Assembly: GCA_004292515.1 (NCBI GenBank)
Contig: RDXB01000059.1
Span: 1 to 34,633, forward strand
DNA: 34,633 nt
Direction of reading: 5' to 3'
Origin: Oscillatoriales cyanobacterium
GTDB taxonomy: Bacteria; Cyanobacteriota; Cyanobacteriia; CACIAM-69d
Part shown: positions 1 through 9,539 of the stretch, in pieces
How positions within the stretch are numbered: position 1 is the stretch's first letter
Layout of the letters: every line of letters starts with the position of its first letter
Notes under the pieces: model-generated
Databases searched by the model: none
What the model saw: only the letters and a program-made list of their open reading frames with translations
What the model was told of the DNA's origin: nothing
Program-made: the position numbers and the translations under genes

Positions 1-628
1 AGCCACCGGCTGCGATGTCTGCTAGGGAACCGTCGGGAATCAAGACGAGTCCATACTTGGCACCAGCTTTGACGGTGAAGGACTTCACGCCCCCATAGGG
101 GCCTTGGTTGAAATCATCTTCAAAGGAGAGCTTGCCGCTGAGTTTGGCTCCCTCGGTGCGATCGTCTACCAGAACATAGCCGCTGGTGGAATTGCTGGTG
201 GCCCGTTTGGCGGCTTCTCGGTGAAACGCATCGCCGGTCAGGGATTCCATCCCATCGAGCAGAAAAACTCCTACCTGGCTGTTGCCGTAGCCGCCACCAT
301 CCCAAAGAAATTCGGCGGTCAGGGTCGATTCGCGCGCAGTAAAGACCCCGGCGGTGAAGTCTAGTGCTGTTGTGCTGCCGGTGAGGGGGTCGATCGCGCT
401 GCTAGCATCACTGACTAAGCGGCGGCGATCGCTCCGGTATTGCCCCAGAATCTGTTCGAGGTCGGCTTGCAGTCCTGCGGTGGTGGGGATGGGTTGGCTA
501 GGATCAACACCCGTCACTGAGCCAGAGGTCAGCCATTTCAACGGGTCGATCGCGGGTTGAGCAATCGGTAAGCCAGCCGAGGGCAAAGCTTCCGAAAAAC
601 CAGGCAACCCAAAGAGCGCGTCCGACAT
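1..628 (-). CDS. DUF4114 domain-containing protein (partial, C-terminus off the window)
   Basis: An open frame runs from ATG at 626-628 to the left edge without a stop (209 codons seen). The first ~90 residues are polar and low in recognisable features, starting MSDALFGLPGFSEALPSAG, with no signal peptide. From about residue 95 the frame reads like the DUF4114 beta-sandwich: EFLWDGGGYGNSQVGVFLLDG, then TSGYVLVDDRTEGAKLSGKL, then GPYGGVKSFTVKAGAKYG and LVLIPDGSLADIA. The order 'VF-L-GME', 'GYV-DD-TEGAK', 'GVK-F-AG' and 'L-PDG' fits the family, which occurs in large secreted or surface calcium-binding-type proteins of cyanobacteria. Family assignment is from memory of motifs. Function is unknown; more domains may follow beyond the window. 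The gene faces away from the RND operon end, and its promoter must lie in 629-948. Confidence 0.75.
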   Translation of the reverse strand, partial: MSDALFGLPGFSEALPSAGLPIAQPAIDPLKWLTSGSVTGVDPSQPIPTTAGLQADLEQILGQYRSDRRRLVSDASSAIDPLTGSTTALDFTAGVFTARESTLTAEFLWDGGGYGNSQVGVFLLDGMESLTGDAFHREAAKRATSNSTSGYVLVDDRTEGAKLSGKLSFEDDFNQGPYGGVKSFTVKAGAKYGLVLIPDGSLADIAAGG

Positions 629-948
629 GGTTATGTCACCAACAGGGAGGAGATGTGCAAGCTGACTAGGGCCACCCTAAGTGATCGCTCTTGCATATCG
701 CAATCCCGATAAGGACTTTTAGAGAGAAATCGGGGATGCATTACAAAGACTCAACAGCCAATTGCACAATTTCCGAACAAGGTGATGATACCTAGGGTTT
801 CTGAAATGATACCCGGCCCCAGGTGGGCATAAAAAATACCGAAATCCTTCAGGGGAGAGGACTTCGGCAGATTAGCTTAGATAGGTTTAGTGGTTGTGGT
901 AGCGATCGCCAGGGAGGGTTCGGCCTCAGCGAATTTCCTCAGTCAGCC
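629..948. other. Intergenic region upstream of the DUF4114 gene
   Basis: No convincing gene in these 320 bases. It should hold the promoter of the leftward DUF4114 gene and the 3' end of the RND permease transcript. On the minus strand TTGTGC and TGTAAT stand 18 bases apart near 740-770, a weak sigma-70 type candidate. The sequence is more AT-rich than the flanking genes. Confidence 0.4.
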
Positions 949-3900
949 CTAGTCGATCGCCCGGAGCGATCGCCTGGCGATGGGTTGGCGACGGCGGCGA
1001 GGTTCTAAACCCACCAACTGCTTAAACCAATGCTGGAGGTTATCCACATAGGTAAACAACACCGGCACCACCAGCAAGGTCAAGAGGGTGGAGGTTGTGA
1101 ACCCGCCAATCACCGCCACGGCCATGGGGCTGCGCTCTTCTGCGCCGGCCCCCAGACCCAGGGCCAGGGGCAACAAACCCACCACGGTGGATACGGAGGT
1201 CATCAAAATTGGACGCAGGCGGGCCACCCCAGATTCAATCACGGCTTTGGATTGCGGGAGTCCCTGGCGTTCGGCCTCTAGGGCAAAGTCCACAAGCAGA
1301 ATGGCATTTTTGGTGACCAGACCCATCAGCAGCACAATGCCAATGAGAGCGAAGAGTCCTAACTCTTTTTGCATGATCAGCAGGCCCAAGAAGGTACCGC
1401 CAGTTGCTAAGGGGAGCGCTGCCAAAATGCCGATCGGGTAGAGGAAGCTGTTGTAAAGCAGCACCAACACGCCATAGATGGACAGTACACCCAAGCCCAA
1501 GGCCGACAGGAAGCGACCAAAAATGTCGCGCATGATTTTGGCATCGCCGGCCGGTTCCTCTGCCACGCCGGCCGGTAGGGGGTTCATGGCTGGCAGGGCG
1601 CGCACTTGTTCGAGGGCCGTCCCCAGGGAAATACCTTGGAGGTTGGCATCGATCGTTACTTGGCGGGCGCGGTTGTAGCGATTGATTTGAGCTGGCCCGC
1701 TCACCAGTCGGATATCGGCCACGCTGGCCAAGGGAATCAAGGTGCCATCGCGCCTTGGAACTCGCAAGTTCTCAAGTGTTTCCACGTTGGTGCGGAATTG
1801 GGGAGCTACTTTCACCCAAATAGGGATTTGCCGATCGCTCAGGTTGAATTTGGCCAGGCTCGATTCGTTGTCGCCGATCGTGGCCAGGGTGGCGGTGCGG
1901 GAGATCGACTGCACCGATACACCCAAATCTGTGGCCCGCTGTATGTCGGGAATGATCGCGATTTCTGGTTTGACCAAGCTGGCACTGGAAGAGACTTCCA
2001 CCAATCCAGTTAGGCCGCGCATTTGCCGTTCCAGGTTGTTGGCTGTTTGGGTCAGCAGCTCAGGGTTCTCACTTTTGAGCACAATCCGCAGGTCTCGGCT
2101 GGTGCCACCACGACTTTGGAGACTTTGGAAGGTCACCCTGGCTCCGGCGATCGCCTTGAATTGTTCGCGCATTTGTTGCTCAAATTCCCGCTGGGTGACG
2201 TTGCGCTGATCCTCGGGTTTCAGGTTGACATAGCCCGTGGCTTGGGTGTTCTTTTCGGCAGCAAACAGGATGCGATCGACGGCTGGGTTAGCCTTCAGGA
2301 GATTGTTGGCGCGGCCCATCACGTCTACTGTTTCAGCCAAGGGAGTGCCGGGAGGCATGTCAATACTGACGGTGCTGAGTCCCGTGTCGCCGCTGCTGAA
2401 CAGGCCCGTGGGAATAAACGGCAGCAGTTGTAAGCTGGCAATGAAAAAGGCGATCGCAATGCCCAAGGTGGCCACGCGATGGCGCAGGGCCCAGATCAGC
2501 ATCCGGCGGTAGGGGCCGGGCTGATCGGTGGTTGATTGCTCCTCGGCCAACTTTGCCCGCTCAGTCTTCGGTTTCAGCAGGTAGGCGCTCATCATCGGTG
2601 TAACGGTGCAAGCCACGGTGGTGGAAAACACCGTCGAAACTGCCACCGTTACGCCGAAGGGCTGGAAAAATTGCCCCGGAATCCCACCCATGAAGGCCAC
2701 AGGTAAGAAGACCCCAATTAGTGTCCCCGCCGTCGCCAGCAAGGAAAAGCCCAATTCAGACGAAGCATCCAGGGCCGCTTGGCGGGGTGATTTGCCCATG
2801 TTCAAGTGGCGATCGACATCTTCCACCACGCAAACTGCATCATCGATCAAGTTGCCGATCGCTAGGGCCAAGCCCAGGAGGGTCATGCCGTTGAGGGTAT
2901 AGCCCAGCAGTTGCATCACTGCGAAGGTGGGGATGATCGACAAGGGCAAGGCTGCCCCAGCAATCAGGGTATAACGCACATTCCGCAGGAAGATTCCTAC
3001 AACGATCGTGGTGAGAATGCAGGAGGAAATTAGCTCCTCCACAGTTGATTGATAGGTGAGCCGAATGGGGTCTGCATCGCTAAAAATTAGGTCAAATTGA
3101 ATATTGGGTAGCCGTTTTTGCAGCTCTGCCACCGCCTTGGTGACGCTTTCTTCCACAGTTACTAGGGTGCTACCAGTGCTACGCAGAACTGAAAAGGCGA
3201 CTGCCGGTTCCCCGTTTAAAAATGCGGCTTCCTTGGGTTCTGTGATGCTATCGCTGACCCGACCCAAACTGGCCAGAGGGACTGTGCTGCCGTTGGATAG
3301 GGTAATGCGGTAGTTTTGCAGTTGGCTGAGGGTGCGGGCGCTGCCGAGGGTGCGGATCGTTTGTTGGCTGCCACCGAGATCGGCTTGGCCGCCGGGGAAG
3401 TTGGCATTAAGCGATCGCACCTGATCGTTTACTTGGGTGGCCGTGATGCCATAGGCAGTCAATCGCCCTGGGTCTAAATCGATCCGAATAGCCCGACTCA
3501 CGCCACCCAACCGTTCTACCTGGGCTACGCCAGACACAGACAGCAATTCTCGGGCGATGGTGCGATCGACCAAATCACTCAACTCTTCGATCGATTTTCC
3601 CTGGCCCGAGACGGCATAGGTCATGATTGCGCCGCCGCTGAACTCCACGCGATCGACCAGCGGTTCATCCACCGAGGCGGGCAGGCTCGATCGAATCTGG
3701 GAGATGGCGTTGCGCACATCGTTAGTGGCTTGATTTGCGTCGGTGCCCAGGACAAAGTTGACCAGGGTAAACGATCGCCCATCGGTGACCGTTGAGGTCA
3801 TTTGGTCGATGTTGCCCAGGGCGGCGATCGCATCCTCCACCTTTTTGGTCACTTCCGTTTCCAGTTCCACCGGCCCAGCTCCCGGCTGAATAACCGTCAC

Positions 3901-4047
3901 GGATACGGCGGGCACGTCGATATTGGGGCTTTGGTCGATGCCCAACCCCAAAAATGCGGAAATCCCGAGAATGGCCGCCACTAGGCAGGCCAGAATTGTG
4001 GGAATCGGGCGCTTAATCGAACCAGCAGACAGGTTGAAGTTGCTCAT
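949..4047 (-). CDS. RND-family efflux transporter permease (HAE1/AcrB type)
   Basis: Inner-membrane proton-driven pump subunit of a tripartite exporter, about 1032 residues from the chosen start, close to AcrB (1049). The N-terminus after MSNFNLSAGSIKRPIPTIL enters the first membrane helix, as in the family. The TM4 motif IGNLIDDAVCVVEDVD carries the paired aspartates of the proton relay, and GLVTKNAILLVDFA carries the partner lysine. Two large periplasmic loops are present and a second 5-6 helix bundle lies near the C-terminus. The longest frame starts at a TTG (4143), but the added 32 residues are polar and unlike the family, so ATG at 4045-4047 is preferred. It lies 170 bases downstream of its adaptor on the same strand; no outer-membrane TolC partner is in the window. 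Substrate cannot be told from sequence. Confidence 0.93.
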   Translation of the reverse strand: MSNFNLSAGSIKRPIPTILACLVAAILGISAFLGLGIDQSPNIDVPAVSVTVIQPGAGPVELETEVTKKVEDAIAALGNIDQMTSTVTDGRSFTLVNFVLGTDANQATNDVRNAISQIRSSLPASVDEPLVDRVEFSGGAIMTYAVSGQGKSIEELSDLVDRTIARELLSVSGVAQVERLGGVSRAIRIDLDPGRLTAYGITATQVNDQVRSLNANFPGGQADLGGSQQTIRTLGSARTLSQLQNYRITLSNGSTVPLASLGRVSDSITEPKEAAFLNGEPAVAFSVLRSTGSTLVTVEESVTKAVAELQKRLPNIQFDLIFSDADPIRLTYQSTVEELISSCILTTIVVGIFLRNVRYTLIAGAALPLSIIPTFAVMQLLGYTLNGMTLLGLALAIGNLIDDAVCVVEDVDRHLNMGKSPRQAALDASSELGFSLLATAGTLIGVFLPVAFMGGIPGQFFQPFGVTVAVSTVFSTTVACTVTPMMSAYLLKPKTERAKLAEEQSTTDQPGPYRRMLIWALRHRVATLGIAIAFFIASLQLLPFIPTGLFSSGDTGLSTVSIDMPPGTPLAETVDVMGRANNLLKANPAVDRILFAAEKNTQATGYVNLKPEDQRNVTQREFEQQMREQFKAIAGARVTFQSLQSRGGTSRDLRIVLKSENPELLTQTANNLERQMRGLTGLVEVSSSASLVKPEIAIIPDIQRATDLGVSVQSISRTATLATIGDNESSLAKFNLSDRQIPIWVKVAPQFRTNVETLENLRVPRRDGTLIPLASVADIRLVSGPAQINRYNRARQVTIDANLQGISLGTALEQVRALPAMNPLPAGVAEEPAGDAKIMRDIFGRFLSALGLGVLSIYGVLVLLYNSFLYPIGILAALPLATGGTFLGLLIMQKELGLFALIGIVLLMGLVTKNAILLVDFALEAERQGLPQSKAVIESGVARLRPILMTSVSTVVGLLPLALGLGAGAEERSPMAVAVIGGFTTSTLLTLLVVPVLFTYVDNLQHWFKQLVGLEPRRRRQPIARRSLRAID

Positions 4048-4217
4048 CGGGGCGAATCCGGTGGAAAAATCCGTGAAGGGCAGTTCGGGTTCAGCCGGGC
4101 GATCCGCCCTCTGGCTGGATCGATCAGTAGTGCCAGCGATCAAGTAATCAAGCGTTGGAATCGAGATGAGAATTGGGATGCGCCCATGGGATGCGCAAAA
4201 TCGCGAACTAACGGGGC

Positions 4218-5741
4218 TTAATTGGGCATCACCCGCACGCGATCGCCATCTTTTAGGTAGGGTGCGCCTTTCACCACCACGCCCTGGCCCGGTTCGATGC
4301 CACTGCGGACTTCCACCCGTCCATCGGCCATCACCTTGCCCACTTCGATGCGGCTGGCCGTGACGGTGTTGTCAGGATTCAGGCGATAGGCGATCGCTGT
4401 GCCATCGGGCTGGGGCAAAACGGCCTTGGCCGGAATCGCCAACCCGCGACCAGCCGACACCCCGATCGCCGCCCGCAAAAACATCCCCGTCCTTAGCCCC
4501 GGCGCGGAAGCCAACTCCACCTTCACCGTGGCTTGGCGCGATTGCGGATCGACTACTGGATCAATTTCCCGTACCCGACCCTGCACCACCCGCTTGGTAG
4601 CATCAATCACCGCTTGGACAGGTTGACCTGGTTGAATCCCCCGTAGTTGAGTCTCAGGAACTTTGAGATGCAACTCCAGCTTCCCCACTGCGGCAATTTG
4701 GAAAAGGGGTTGATTATTCGCCGTCACATCCCCCACCGTCACGTTGCGCTTGACCACCACTCCGAGAGCCGGAGCCAGCACGCGGGCATTTTGCAGTTGC
4801 ACCGCTAGCTGCCGAATCTTTCCTTGGGCTTGAAACAGTCGCGCCTCTGCTTGGGCAATGTCCTCACGACGGTTACCAGCCCTGATTTGATTCCGGCGTT
4901 GTTGCGCTTCCGCTAGGCGGGCCTGGGCTTGTTCGAGGGCAGCTTCATCACTGCGCGCACGGGTAATCACTTCTTCTAGGCGATCGCGTGAAATTGCGCC
5001 ATCATCAGCCAGGGATTGGTTGCGAGCGACCCGCACCCGCGACAGGGCTAGATCCGCCTTGGCTCGCTTCACGCCCGCGATCGCCTGATTGACCACTGCT
5101 TCAGCTTGGGTGATTTCTTCGGGGCGCGATCCGGCCCGCAGTTCTGCCAAGGCCGCTTCGTCTTCCATGGCCTCGGCCTGGGCCTGACCCAATTGGGCTC
5201 GCAACACCGAATCATCAACCACGGCTAGGAGTTGGCCCCGTTGCACCACCTGGCCTTCATCGGTCAACAATCGCACCACTCGTAAGCCGGTTGAAGGGGG
5301 CTGCACCGGTACTAACTCCTGCGCTTCGATTGTCCCCGTCGCTTCAATGGTGCGGCTCACGGGGGCGACTTCGGCGGTGGCGATCGTCACGGGCTGTTCA
5401 GACCCGGATGGTGCTTGGGGGTTGCTGGTGGTCGCGGCCGGTTGTTCGGCCGCAGCCACGGCGGGTTGGGCGGCGGGTTTGCGACTGCCCAGGGCAAAGC
5501 TCGCCCCCAAGGTCACCACCACCCCCAGACCCAATCCCAACAACAGGCCACGCGGCCCACTGAGCCAAGCGGTCGTAGGCATCCAAGCGTTGTCGGTTTC
5601 AAACTCCGCATCCAAATCCAATACATCGTCCTCAATTGAGGGGACGGGATTGATCGACTCAGGGGCAGACACAGGATCGGGATGGGTGGATTGAGTGGGT
5701 GGTTCGTCCATTGGGGTGCGATCGGGCGAATCGAAAGCCAT
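4218..5741 (-). CDS. RND efflux periplasmic adaptor subunit (HlyD/AcrA/MexA family)
   Basis: Membrane fusion protein that bridges the permease encoded next to it and an outer-membrane channel. The 507 residues show an acidic, proline-rich N-terminal tail of about 60 residues on the cytoplasmic side, a membrane segment at about 65-85 (GLLLGLGLGVVVTLGASFAL), a first half lipoyl domain (PPSTGLRVVRLLTDEGQVV), a long Ala/Gln/Glu-rich coiled-coil hairpin at about 185-320, the returning lipoyl half (APALGVVVKRNVTVGDV) and beta-barrel plus membrane-proximal domains. AcrA-type adaptors of proteobacteria are about 400 residues and often lipoproteins; the long acidic tail and membrane anchor here account for the extra length. 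The start is an ATG (5739-5741). It is the first gene of the leftward two-gene operon. Confidence 0.92.
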   Translation of the reverse strand: MAFDSPDRTPMDEPPTQSTHPDPVSAPESINPVPSIEDDVLDLDAEFETDNAWMPTTAWLSGPRGLLLGLGLGVVVTLGASFALGSRKPAAQPAVAAAEQPAATTSNPQAPSGSEQPVTIATAEVAPVSRTIEATGTIEAQELVPVQPPSTGLRVVRLLTDEGQVVQRGQLLAVVDDSVLRAQLGQAQAEAMEDEAALAELRAGSRPEEITQAEAVVNQAIAGVKRAKADLALSRVRVARNQSLADDGAISRDRLEEVITRARSDEAALEQAQARLAEAQQRRNQIRAGNRREDIAQAEARLFQAQGKIRQLAVQLQNARVLAPALGVVVKRNVTVGDVTANNQPLFQIAAVGKLELHLKVPETQLRGIQPGQPVQAVIDATKRVVQGRVREIDPVVDPQSRQATVKVELASAPGLRTGMFLRAAIGVSAGRGLAIPAKAVLPQPDGTAIAYRLNPDNTVTASRIEVGKVMADGRVEVRSGIEPGQGVVVKGAPYLKDGDRVRVMPN

Positions 5742-6538
5742 GATTAACCCCCAAGCAGGTGGGTGATGAACAGGAGCAACGGCAGGGTCGAGAGCAAGAT
5801 GGACGACTGGGGAGTCTTAGCCCAGAGCTTTAGCCCAGGAAGGCGGATGGGAGGCCCCGATTGCGATCGAGATTGCAACCAGATAGTGGCGGGTCAAGAA
5901 ACTGGGGGGATCGGCAACTACCAATGATCTAGGCTGATGACCTGGGCTGATCTAGGCGCTATCTGGGGAGTTCTGGGGGGGCTGGAGTTGAAGAAACATG
6001 AAATTTTCTTGCATCTTGATTACAGATTACCCCAATCGTGGGCGGGCAATGGGAGTTGATCCGGTTTCTATGGCGGATCTCGGTTGATGATCTCCACAGA
6101 CTTGCACCACAGACGAGAACCGGCCTCACCACAGTAGCGATTTGCGCTCAGTCATGGGTTTGTTAGCAGAGCGATCGCCAAGTCCCCTAGGTTTTGTCAT
6201 GAGCGGCCATGGCTTGTTCTCATCTCCCTTGCAATCCTGATTCCACCGTTGAGCGGGTCGTGGTTTTCAGACATCCTCTGAGAGAACTGGAATGAGAGAA
6301 CTGGAATGAGAACTGGAAGAGAACCCATTGTTAGGGCGACAGTCGCGATCGCGGCTTTTAGGATGGAGGTAAGGATGCGATGGTGATTGCTGGAGCTGGC
6401 TAACCTGTTGATCGGGGGCCCATGCACCGGCCATTGCCGCAGTTTGATTCAAAATGGGTTGATCCCAAATTGGTCTCAAATCATCCCGATATCGTCCTGA
6501 TTACTTCCTTTCCTTGAGTTGCCGTTAGGGGTAAGCCT
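5742..6538. other. Intergenic region between the RND operon and the TerB/Mo-nitro_C gene
   Basis: About 800 bases without a convincing gene. It is a divergent promoter region: leftward for the efflux adaptor, rightward for the 6539 gene. Short frames in it (for example 6197-6427 minus) lack family resemblance and ribosome binding sites. The only structure I see is the 14-base tandem repeat at 6281-6318. No regulator gene accompanies the efflux operon here. Confidence 0.5.
6281..6318. repeat. Short tandem repeat, 14-bp unit
   Basis: AGAGAACTGGAATG occurs twice in perfect tandem (6281-6294 and 6295-6308), followed by a third partial unit AGAACTGGAA (6309-6318). It lies in the non-coding region upstream of the TerB-like gene, about 220 bases before its start. 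Origin by slippage is likely; a regulatory role is not shown. Confidence 0.8.
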
Positions 6539-7189
6539 ATGACGCTTGTTGCAGACCCGTCCGATCGCGTGCGCACGTTGCTTTGGTTGCGTGGCCTGAC
6601 CACTGTTGCCTGGGCTGACGGTCACTTGGACGATGAAGAACGGGAAATCATCACCTCTCTCACCCATGAAGTGCTTGCTCCCGAAGAACTGCTTGATCCC
6701 CTCACGCCTGAAGAGCTAGCGGCGGAACTAGGCGATGATCCACACCATGCCGATAACTTTCTGCGTACGGCGGTCATGGTGGCGATCGCCGATGGTATAT
6801 ATTCCGACTCCGAAGACCAACTGATTCGCCAATTCAGCACGGCCCTGGGCCGGGAAATTCCCGCCTTTGCCGCCCTTCAGCAAACCCTCAACTGTGCCGA
6901 GCCGCTCCAATCCCCCACGGGCGATCGCGCTGATGTGTTGGCCCCCGTTCGCCACTGGCTGGATGGATTGGAGATTCAAAATCCCAAAGTTGCCCACTTT
7001 CTCTGTAAAATGATCCCCTCTCAGTGCCCCTTCGAGCGCGACGTGGTGGTGTTCGGGCGCAAACTGGCCCATATCCCCCCCATGTGCAAGCTCAACCCCC
7101 TCTACGAGCAAATGGTGGGGTTACGGTTCCGCGCCCTGTCCTATCTCGCCGATGATTGTGGCGAAGATGTCACCCATTACTGCTCCTAG
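6539..7189 (+). CDS. TerB-like / Mo-dependent nitrogenase C-terminal domain fusion protein
   Basis: A 216-residue soluble protein made of two parts. Residues about 10-115 resemble the helical TerB (tellurite-resistance B-like) fold, with two acidic loops in matching positions, WADGHLDDEEREII and IADGIYSDSEDQLI, which could bind a metal ion. Residues about 130-216 match the Mo-nitro_C family: VRHWLDGLEIQNPKVAHFLC, CPFERDVVVFGRKLAHIPPM and a conserved tail ending GEDVTHYCS, with several cysteines (CKMIPSQCPF, PPMCKLNP, DDCGED, HYC). The family name comes from an early link with nitrogenase, but the domain is widespread in cyanobacteria including non-fixers, and no nif gene is in this window, so nitrogen fixation should not be inferred. 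The start is an ATG. It lies 130 bases upstream of obgE in the same direction. Biochemical role unknown. Confidence 0.85.
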   Translation: MTLVADPSDRVRTLLWLRGLTTVAWADGHLDDEEREIITSLTHEVLAPEELLDPLTPEELAAELGDDPHHADNFLRTAVMVAIADGIYSDSEDQLIRQFSTALGREIPAFAALQQTLNCAEPLQSPTGDRADVLAPVRHWLDGLEIQNPKVAHFLCKMIPSQCPFERDVVVFGRKLAHIPPMCKLNPLYEQMVGLRFRALSYLADDCGEDVTHYCS

Positions 7190-7319
7190 GGGCGATCGCG
7201 GACGGTTTTTGGCACCGTGGGGGGAACCCACAGGATCGAACGCAACCCGACGGCCTGCAATCAAACCGGGTTCGGCACGATCCTGATCCCCTGTTTTTCG
7301 ATCCCCTGCCCCCGACCCC

Positions 7320-8453
7320 ATGCAATTTATCGATCATTCAGAAGTCATCGTCCAAGCCGGTAATGGCGGGGACGGCATTGTTGCCTTTCGCCGGGAAAAA
7401 TACGTGCCCGCTGGGGGCCCCGCTGGCGGCAATGGCGGCCGGGGCGGCTCTGTCTATTTTGTGGCCACCCAGGGGCTGCAAACCTTGCTTGACTTTCGCT
7501 ACAACGCTCGCTTCAAGGCCCAAGACGGTATGCGCGGTGGCCCCAACAATTGCACAGGCCGCAGCGGCGAAGACCTAGTGGTGGAAGTGCCCTGTGGAAC
7601 GGCGGTCTACGAGGCCAACACGCGGGCCTTGGTGGCCGACTTGGTGCATCCGGGCCAGCGCATCTGCATTGCCAAGGGCGGCAAAGGGGGCCTCGGCAAT
7701 GCCCACTTTTTGAGCAACCGGAACCGTGCTCCAGAATTGGCCTTGCCCGGTTTGCCCGGTGAAGAATTTCGGCTGTATTTGGAACTGAAACTGTTGGCGG
7801 AGGTGGGGATCGTGGGGCTGCCCAATGCGGGTAAGTCCACCATGATTTCGGCTTTGTCGGCGGCCAAGCCGAAGATTGCGGACTACCCCTTTACGACGCT
7901 GGTGCCGAATTTGGGTGTTGTGCGCCGGCCCACGGGTGATGGCACGGTGTTTGCGGATATTCCTGGTTTGATTGAGGGGGCCCACGAGGGCTTGGGCTTG
8001 GGCCATGAATTCCTGCGACACATTGAACGGACGCGGTTGCTGCTGCATTTGGTGGATGCAACGGGAGAAGACCCAATCGGGGCCTACCACACGATCCAAA
8101 ACGAGCTACAGGCCTATGGACGCGGCCTGACCGATCGCCCGCAAATTTTGGCGATCAACAAAGTGGATGCGGTAGATGCTGATTGGGTCAACACCCTCAT
8201 CGAAGAGCTGCAACCCCACCACCCGGAACCGATTCTGAAGGTGTCTGCGGCCACCCGTCACAACTTGGATGGGCTGTTGCAGCGAGTTTGGGATTGGCTT
8301 GATGAGTTGGGCCCTGTCACCTTGGAGTTGCCCACCCTGCTCGATCGCCCTTTGCGCGGTGATGGAGCTGAGTTTGGTGATGATGATTTTGACGAAGACG
8401 AGGACTGGGAAGAGGATGAGGACGGCCCGGAAGTGATTTGGGTTGGCCATTAA
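7320..8453 (+). CDS. obgE: GTPase ObgE/CgtA
   Basis: Conserved GTPase that binds the 50S ribosomal subunit and takes part in ribosome maturation and growth control. Residues 1-158 form the glycine-rich OBG domain ([41 protein letters not shown]). The G domain follows: G1 GLPNAGKST at 166-174, switch [12 protein letters not shown] at 189-199, G3 DIPGL at 213-217, G4 NKVD at 280-283, G5 SAA at 309-311. The C-terminus (about 345-372) is very rich in Asp and Glu, a variable acidic tail common in Obg proteins. Length 377 residues is usual when such a tail is present. ATG start at 7320. All nucleotide-binding residues are intact, so the protein should be active. Confidence 0.98.
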   Translation: MQFIDHSEVIVQAGNGGDGIVAFRREKYVPAGGPAGGNGGRGGSVYFVATQGLQTLLDFRYNARFKAQDGMRGGPNNCTGRSGEDLVVEVPCGTAVYEANTRALVADLVHPGQRICIAKGGKGGLGNAHFLSNRNRAPELALPGLPGEEFRLYLELKLLAEVGIVGLPNAGKSTMISALSAAKPKIADYPFTTLVPNLGVVRRPTGDGTVFADIPGLIEGAHEGLGLGHEFLRHIERTRLLLHLVDATGEDPIGAYHTIQNELQAYGRGLTDRPQILAINKVDAVDADWVNTLIEELQPHHPEPILKVSAATRHNLDGLLQRVWDWLDELGPVTLELPTLLDRPLRGDGAEFGDDDFDEDEDWEEDEDGPEVIWVGH

Positions 8454-8705
8454 GCGCGCCTGCATTCCCCGAGGTCAATTCAGCTTGTCAGCTTGTCTAG
8501 TCACCTAATCCTGTCCAGCCGGTCGCATCCTTGGCCGGGCCGGGAGCTGGGGCGGCCGCTGGGGTGGCGCGTGGGGTAGCCAGGGGTGCGGGTTGGGTTG
8601 GGGCTGGTTGCGGGGGCGATCGCCTGGGCTGGTGAATCACTGGGCCGTTGGGCCGTCAAGGCGGGTGGGGGCGTTTGATCGGACGCATATTAGACGCGCT
8701 CTCAT

Positions 8706-8731
8706 GCCCGCTGCTAGCGGACGGGGCTTTT
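8706..8731 (+). terminator. Possible rho-independent terminator of obgE
   Basis: A GC-rich hairpin with CCGC pairing GCGG around a five-base loop, flanked by GC and GGGGC, is followed by five T residues. The stem is interrupted, so this is weaker than the petD terminator on the other strand. It lies about 250 bases after the obgE stop. Confidence 0.35.
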
Positions 8732-8742
8732 TCGATCGCCGC

Positions 8743-8789
8743 ATAAAACAAAAACAGCAGAGCCAGCCCTAGAGCCAGCTCTACTGTTT
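8743..8789 (-). terminator. Rho-independent terminator of the petB-petD transcript
   Basis: Read on the minus strand, AAACAGTAGAGC pairs with GCTCTGCTGTTT (12 pairs with one G-U) around a 14-base loop, followed by a T-rich run (TTTTTGTTTTA). It lies about 90 bases beyond the petD stop. Confidence 0.8.
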
Positions 8790-8881
8790 ACAACTTAGAT
8801 TGAGTCACCTGATTAATTGCACCGATACCCATTCAGGAGCAGTTCAAACTAATCATGTCTCATCCAGTCAAGACTTGAAAT

Positions 8882-9364
8882 TTAGAACAAGCCCAGGGTC
8901 AGGGACTTGTCGATCGGCATGATTGCGCCGATTCCCAACCAGATCGCAAAGGCTGTCCCAAACAGGAACGAGGCCATCGCCACCGGACGACGGAAGGGGT
9001 TTTGGAACTTGTTCACATTTTCAATGAACGGAACCAGCATCAGACCCAGCGGAATACCACCCATGCAGGCGATCCCCAACAACTTGTTGGGCAGAATCCG
9101 CAGGATTTGGAACACCGGATACAGATACCATTCCGGCAAAATTTCCAGCGGCGTGGCGAACGGATCCGCCGGCTCACCCACGATCGCCGGGTCTAGCACG
9201 GCCAGACCCACCATCAGGGCAAACGTCCCCAAGATCACCACCGGGAACACATACAGCAAGTCGTTCGGCCAAGCGGGTTCACCATAGTAGTTGTGACCCA
9301 TGCCCTTGGCCAGCTTCAGACGCAAGTTAGGATCGCTCAGATCCGGCTTTTTGAGGATGGACAT
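8882..9364 (-). CDS. petD: Cytochrome b6-f complex subunit IV
   Basis: Subunit IV of the thylakoid cytochrome b6f complex, corresponding to the C-terminal half of mitochondrial cytochrome b. The 160 residues match the family's usual length. The N-terminus [20 protein letters not shown] is typical, the PEWY motif of the plastoquinol oxidation site is at residues 77-80, and three hydrophobic helices are visible (about 36-57, 95-115, 128-148). It follows petB after a 175-base gap on the same strand, as in other cyanobacteria, and ends before a strong terminator. Start is ATG at 9362-9364. Confidence 0.98.
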   Translation of the reverse strand: MSILKKPDLSDPNLRLKLAKGMGHNYYGEPAWPNDLLYVFPVVILGTFALMVGLAVLDPAIVGEPADPFATPLEILPEWYLYPVFQILRILPNKLLGIACMGGIPLGLMLVPFIENVNKFQNPFRRPVAMASFLFGTAFAIWLGIGAIMPIDKSLTLGLF

Positions 9365-9539
9365 CGCTAAACACTTCTCCGTGAAGGGAATTTAAAACGG
9401 CAGGTGGGGACTTTGGCAGGGGTGGTTCGCTCTTGTGTGCGCCCTGATCCTAGGGAAGTTGCCCGGGGAGTTCAAGGACGCGATACACAATTCAACAACC
9501 CCGCAGTTCACCAAGGCAGCCACACCTGATCGCGCATCT

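Larger units (their letters stand above)
8454..8881. other. Intergenic region between convergent obgE and petD
   Basis: About 430 bases between two convergent genes. It holds the petD terminator (8743-8789) and, on the plus strand, a GC-rich imperfect hairpin ending in GGGGCTTTTT near 8706-8731 that could end the obgE transcript. The stretch 8500-8690 on the minus strand reads as Pro/Ala-rich peptide in two overlapping frames, the longest ending at 8497. It has no ATG or ribosome binding site and is treated as low-complexity sequence rather than a gene. Confidence 0.45.

Noticed and set aside
6197-6479. Two minus-strand frames of 70-76 codons upstream of the TerB-like gene.
   Set aside because: They overlap each other, include the tandem repeat and lack ribosome binding sites.
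6539-7189. Mo-nitro_C domain as evidence for nitrogen fixation.
   Set aside because: The domain occurs in non-fixing cyanobacteria and no nif gene is present in the window.
8497-8690. Pro/Ala-rich minus-strand frames that read like the tail of a protein (ending ATGWTGLGD).
   Set aside because: Two overlapping frames look equally Pro-rich because of GC-rich, low-complexity sequence; only GTG or TTG starts, no ribosome binding site and no conserved motif.
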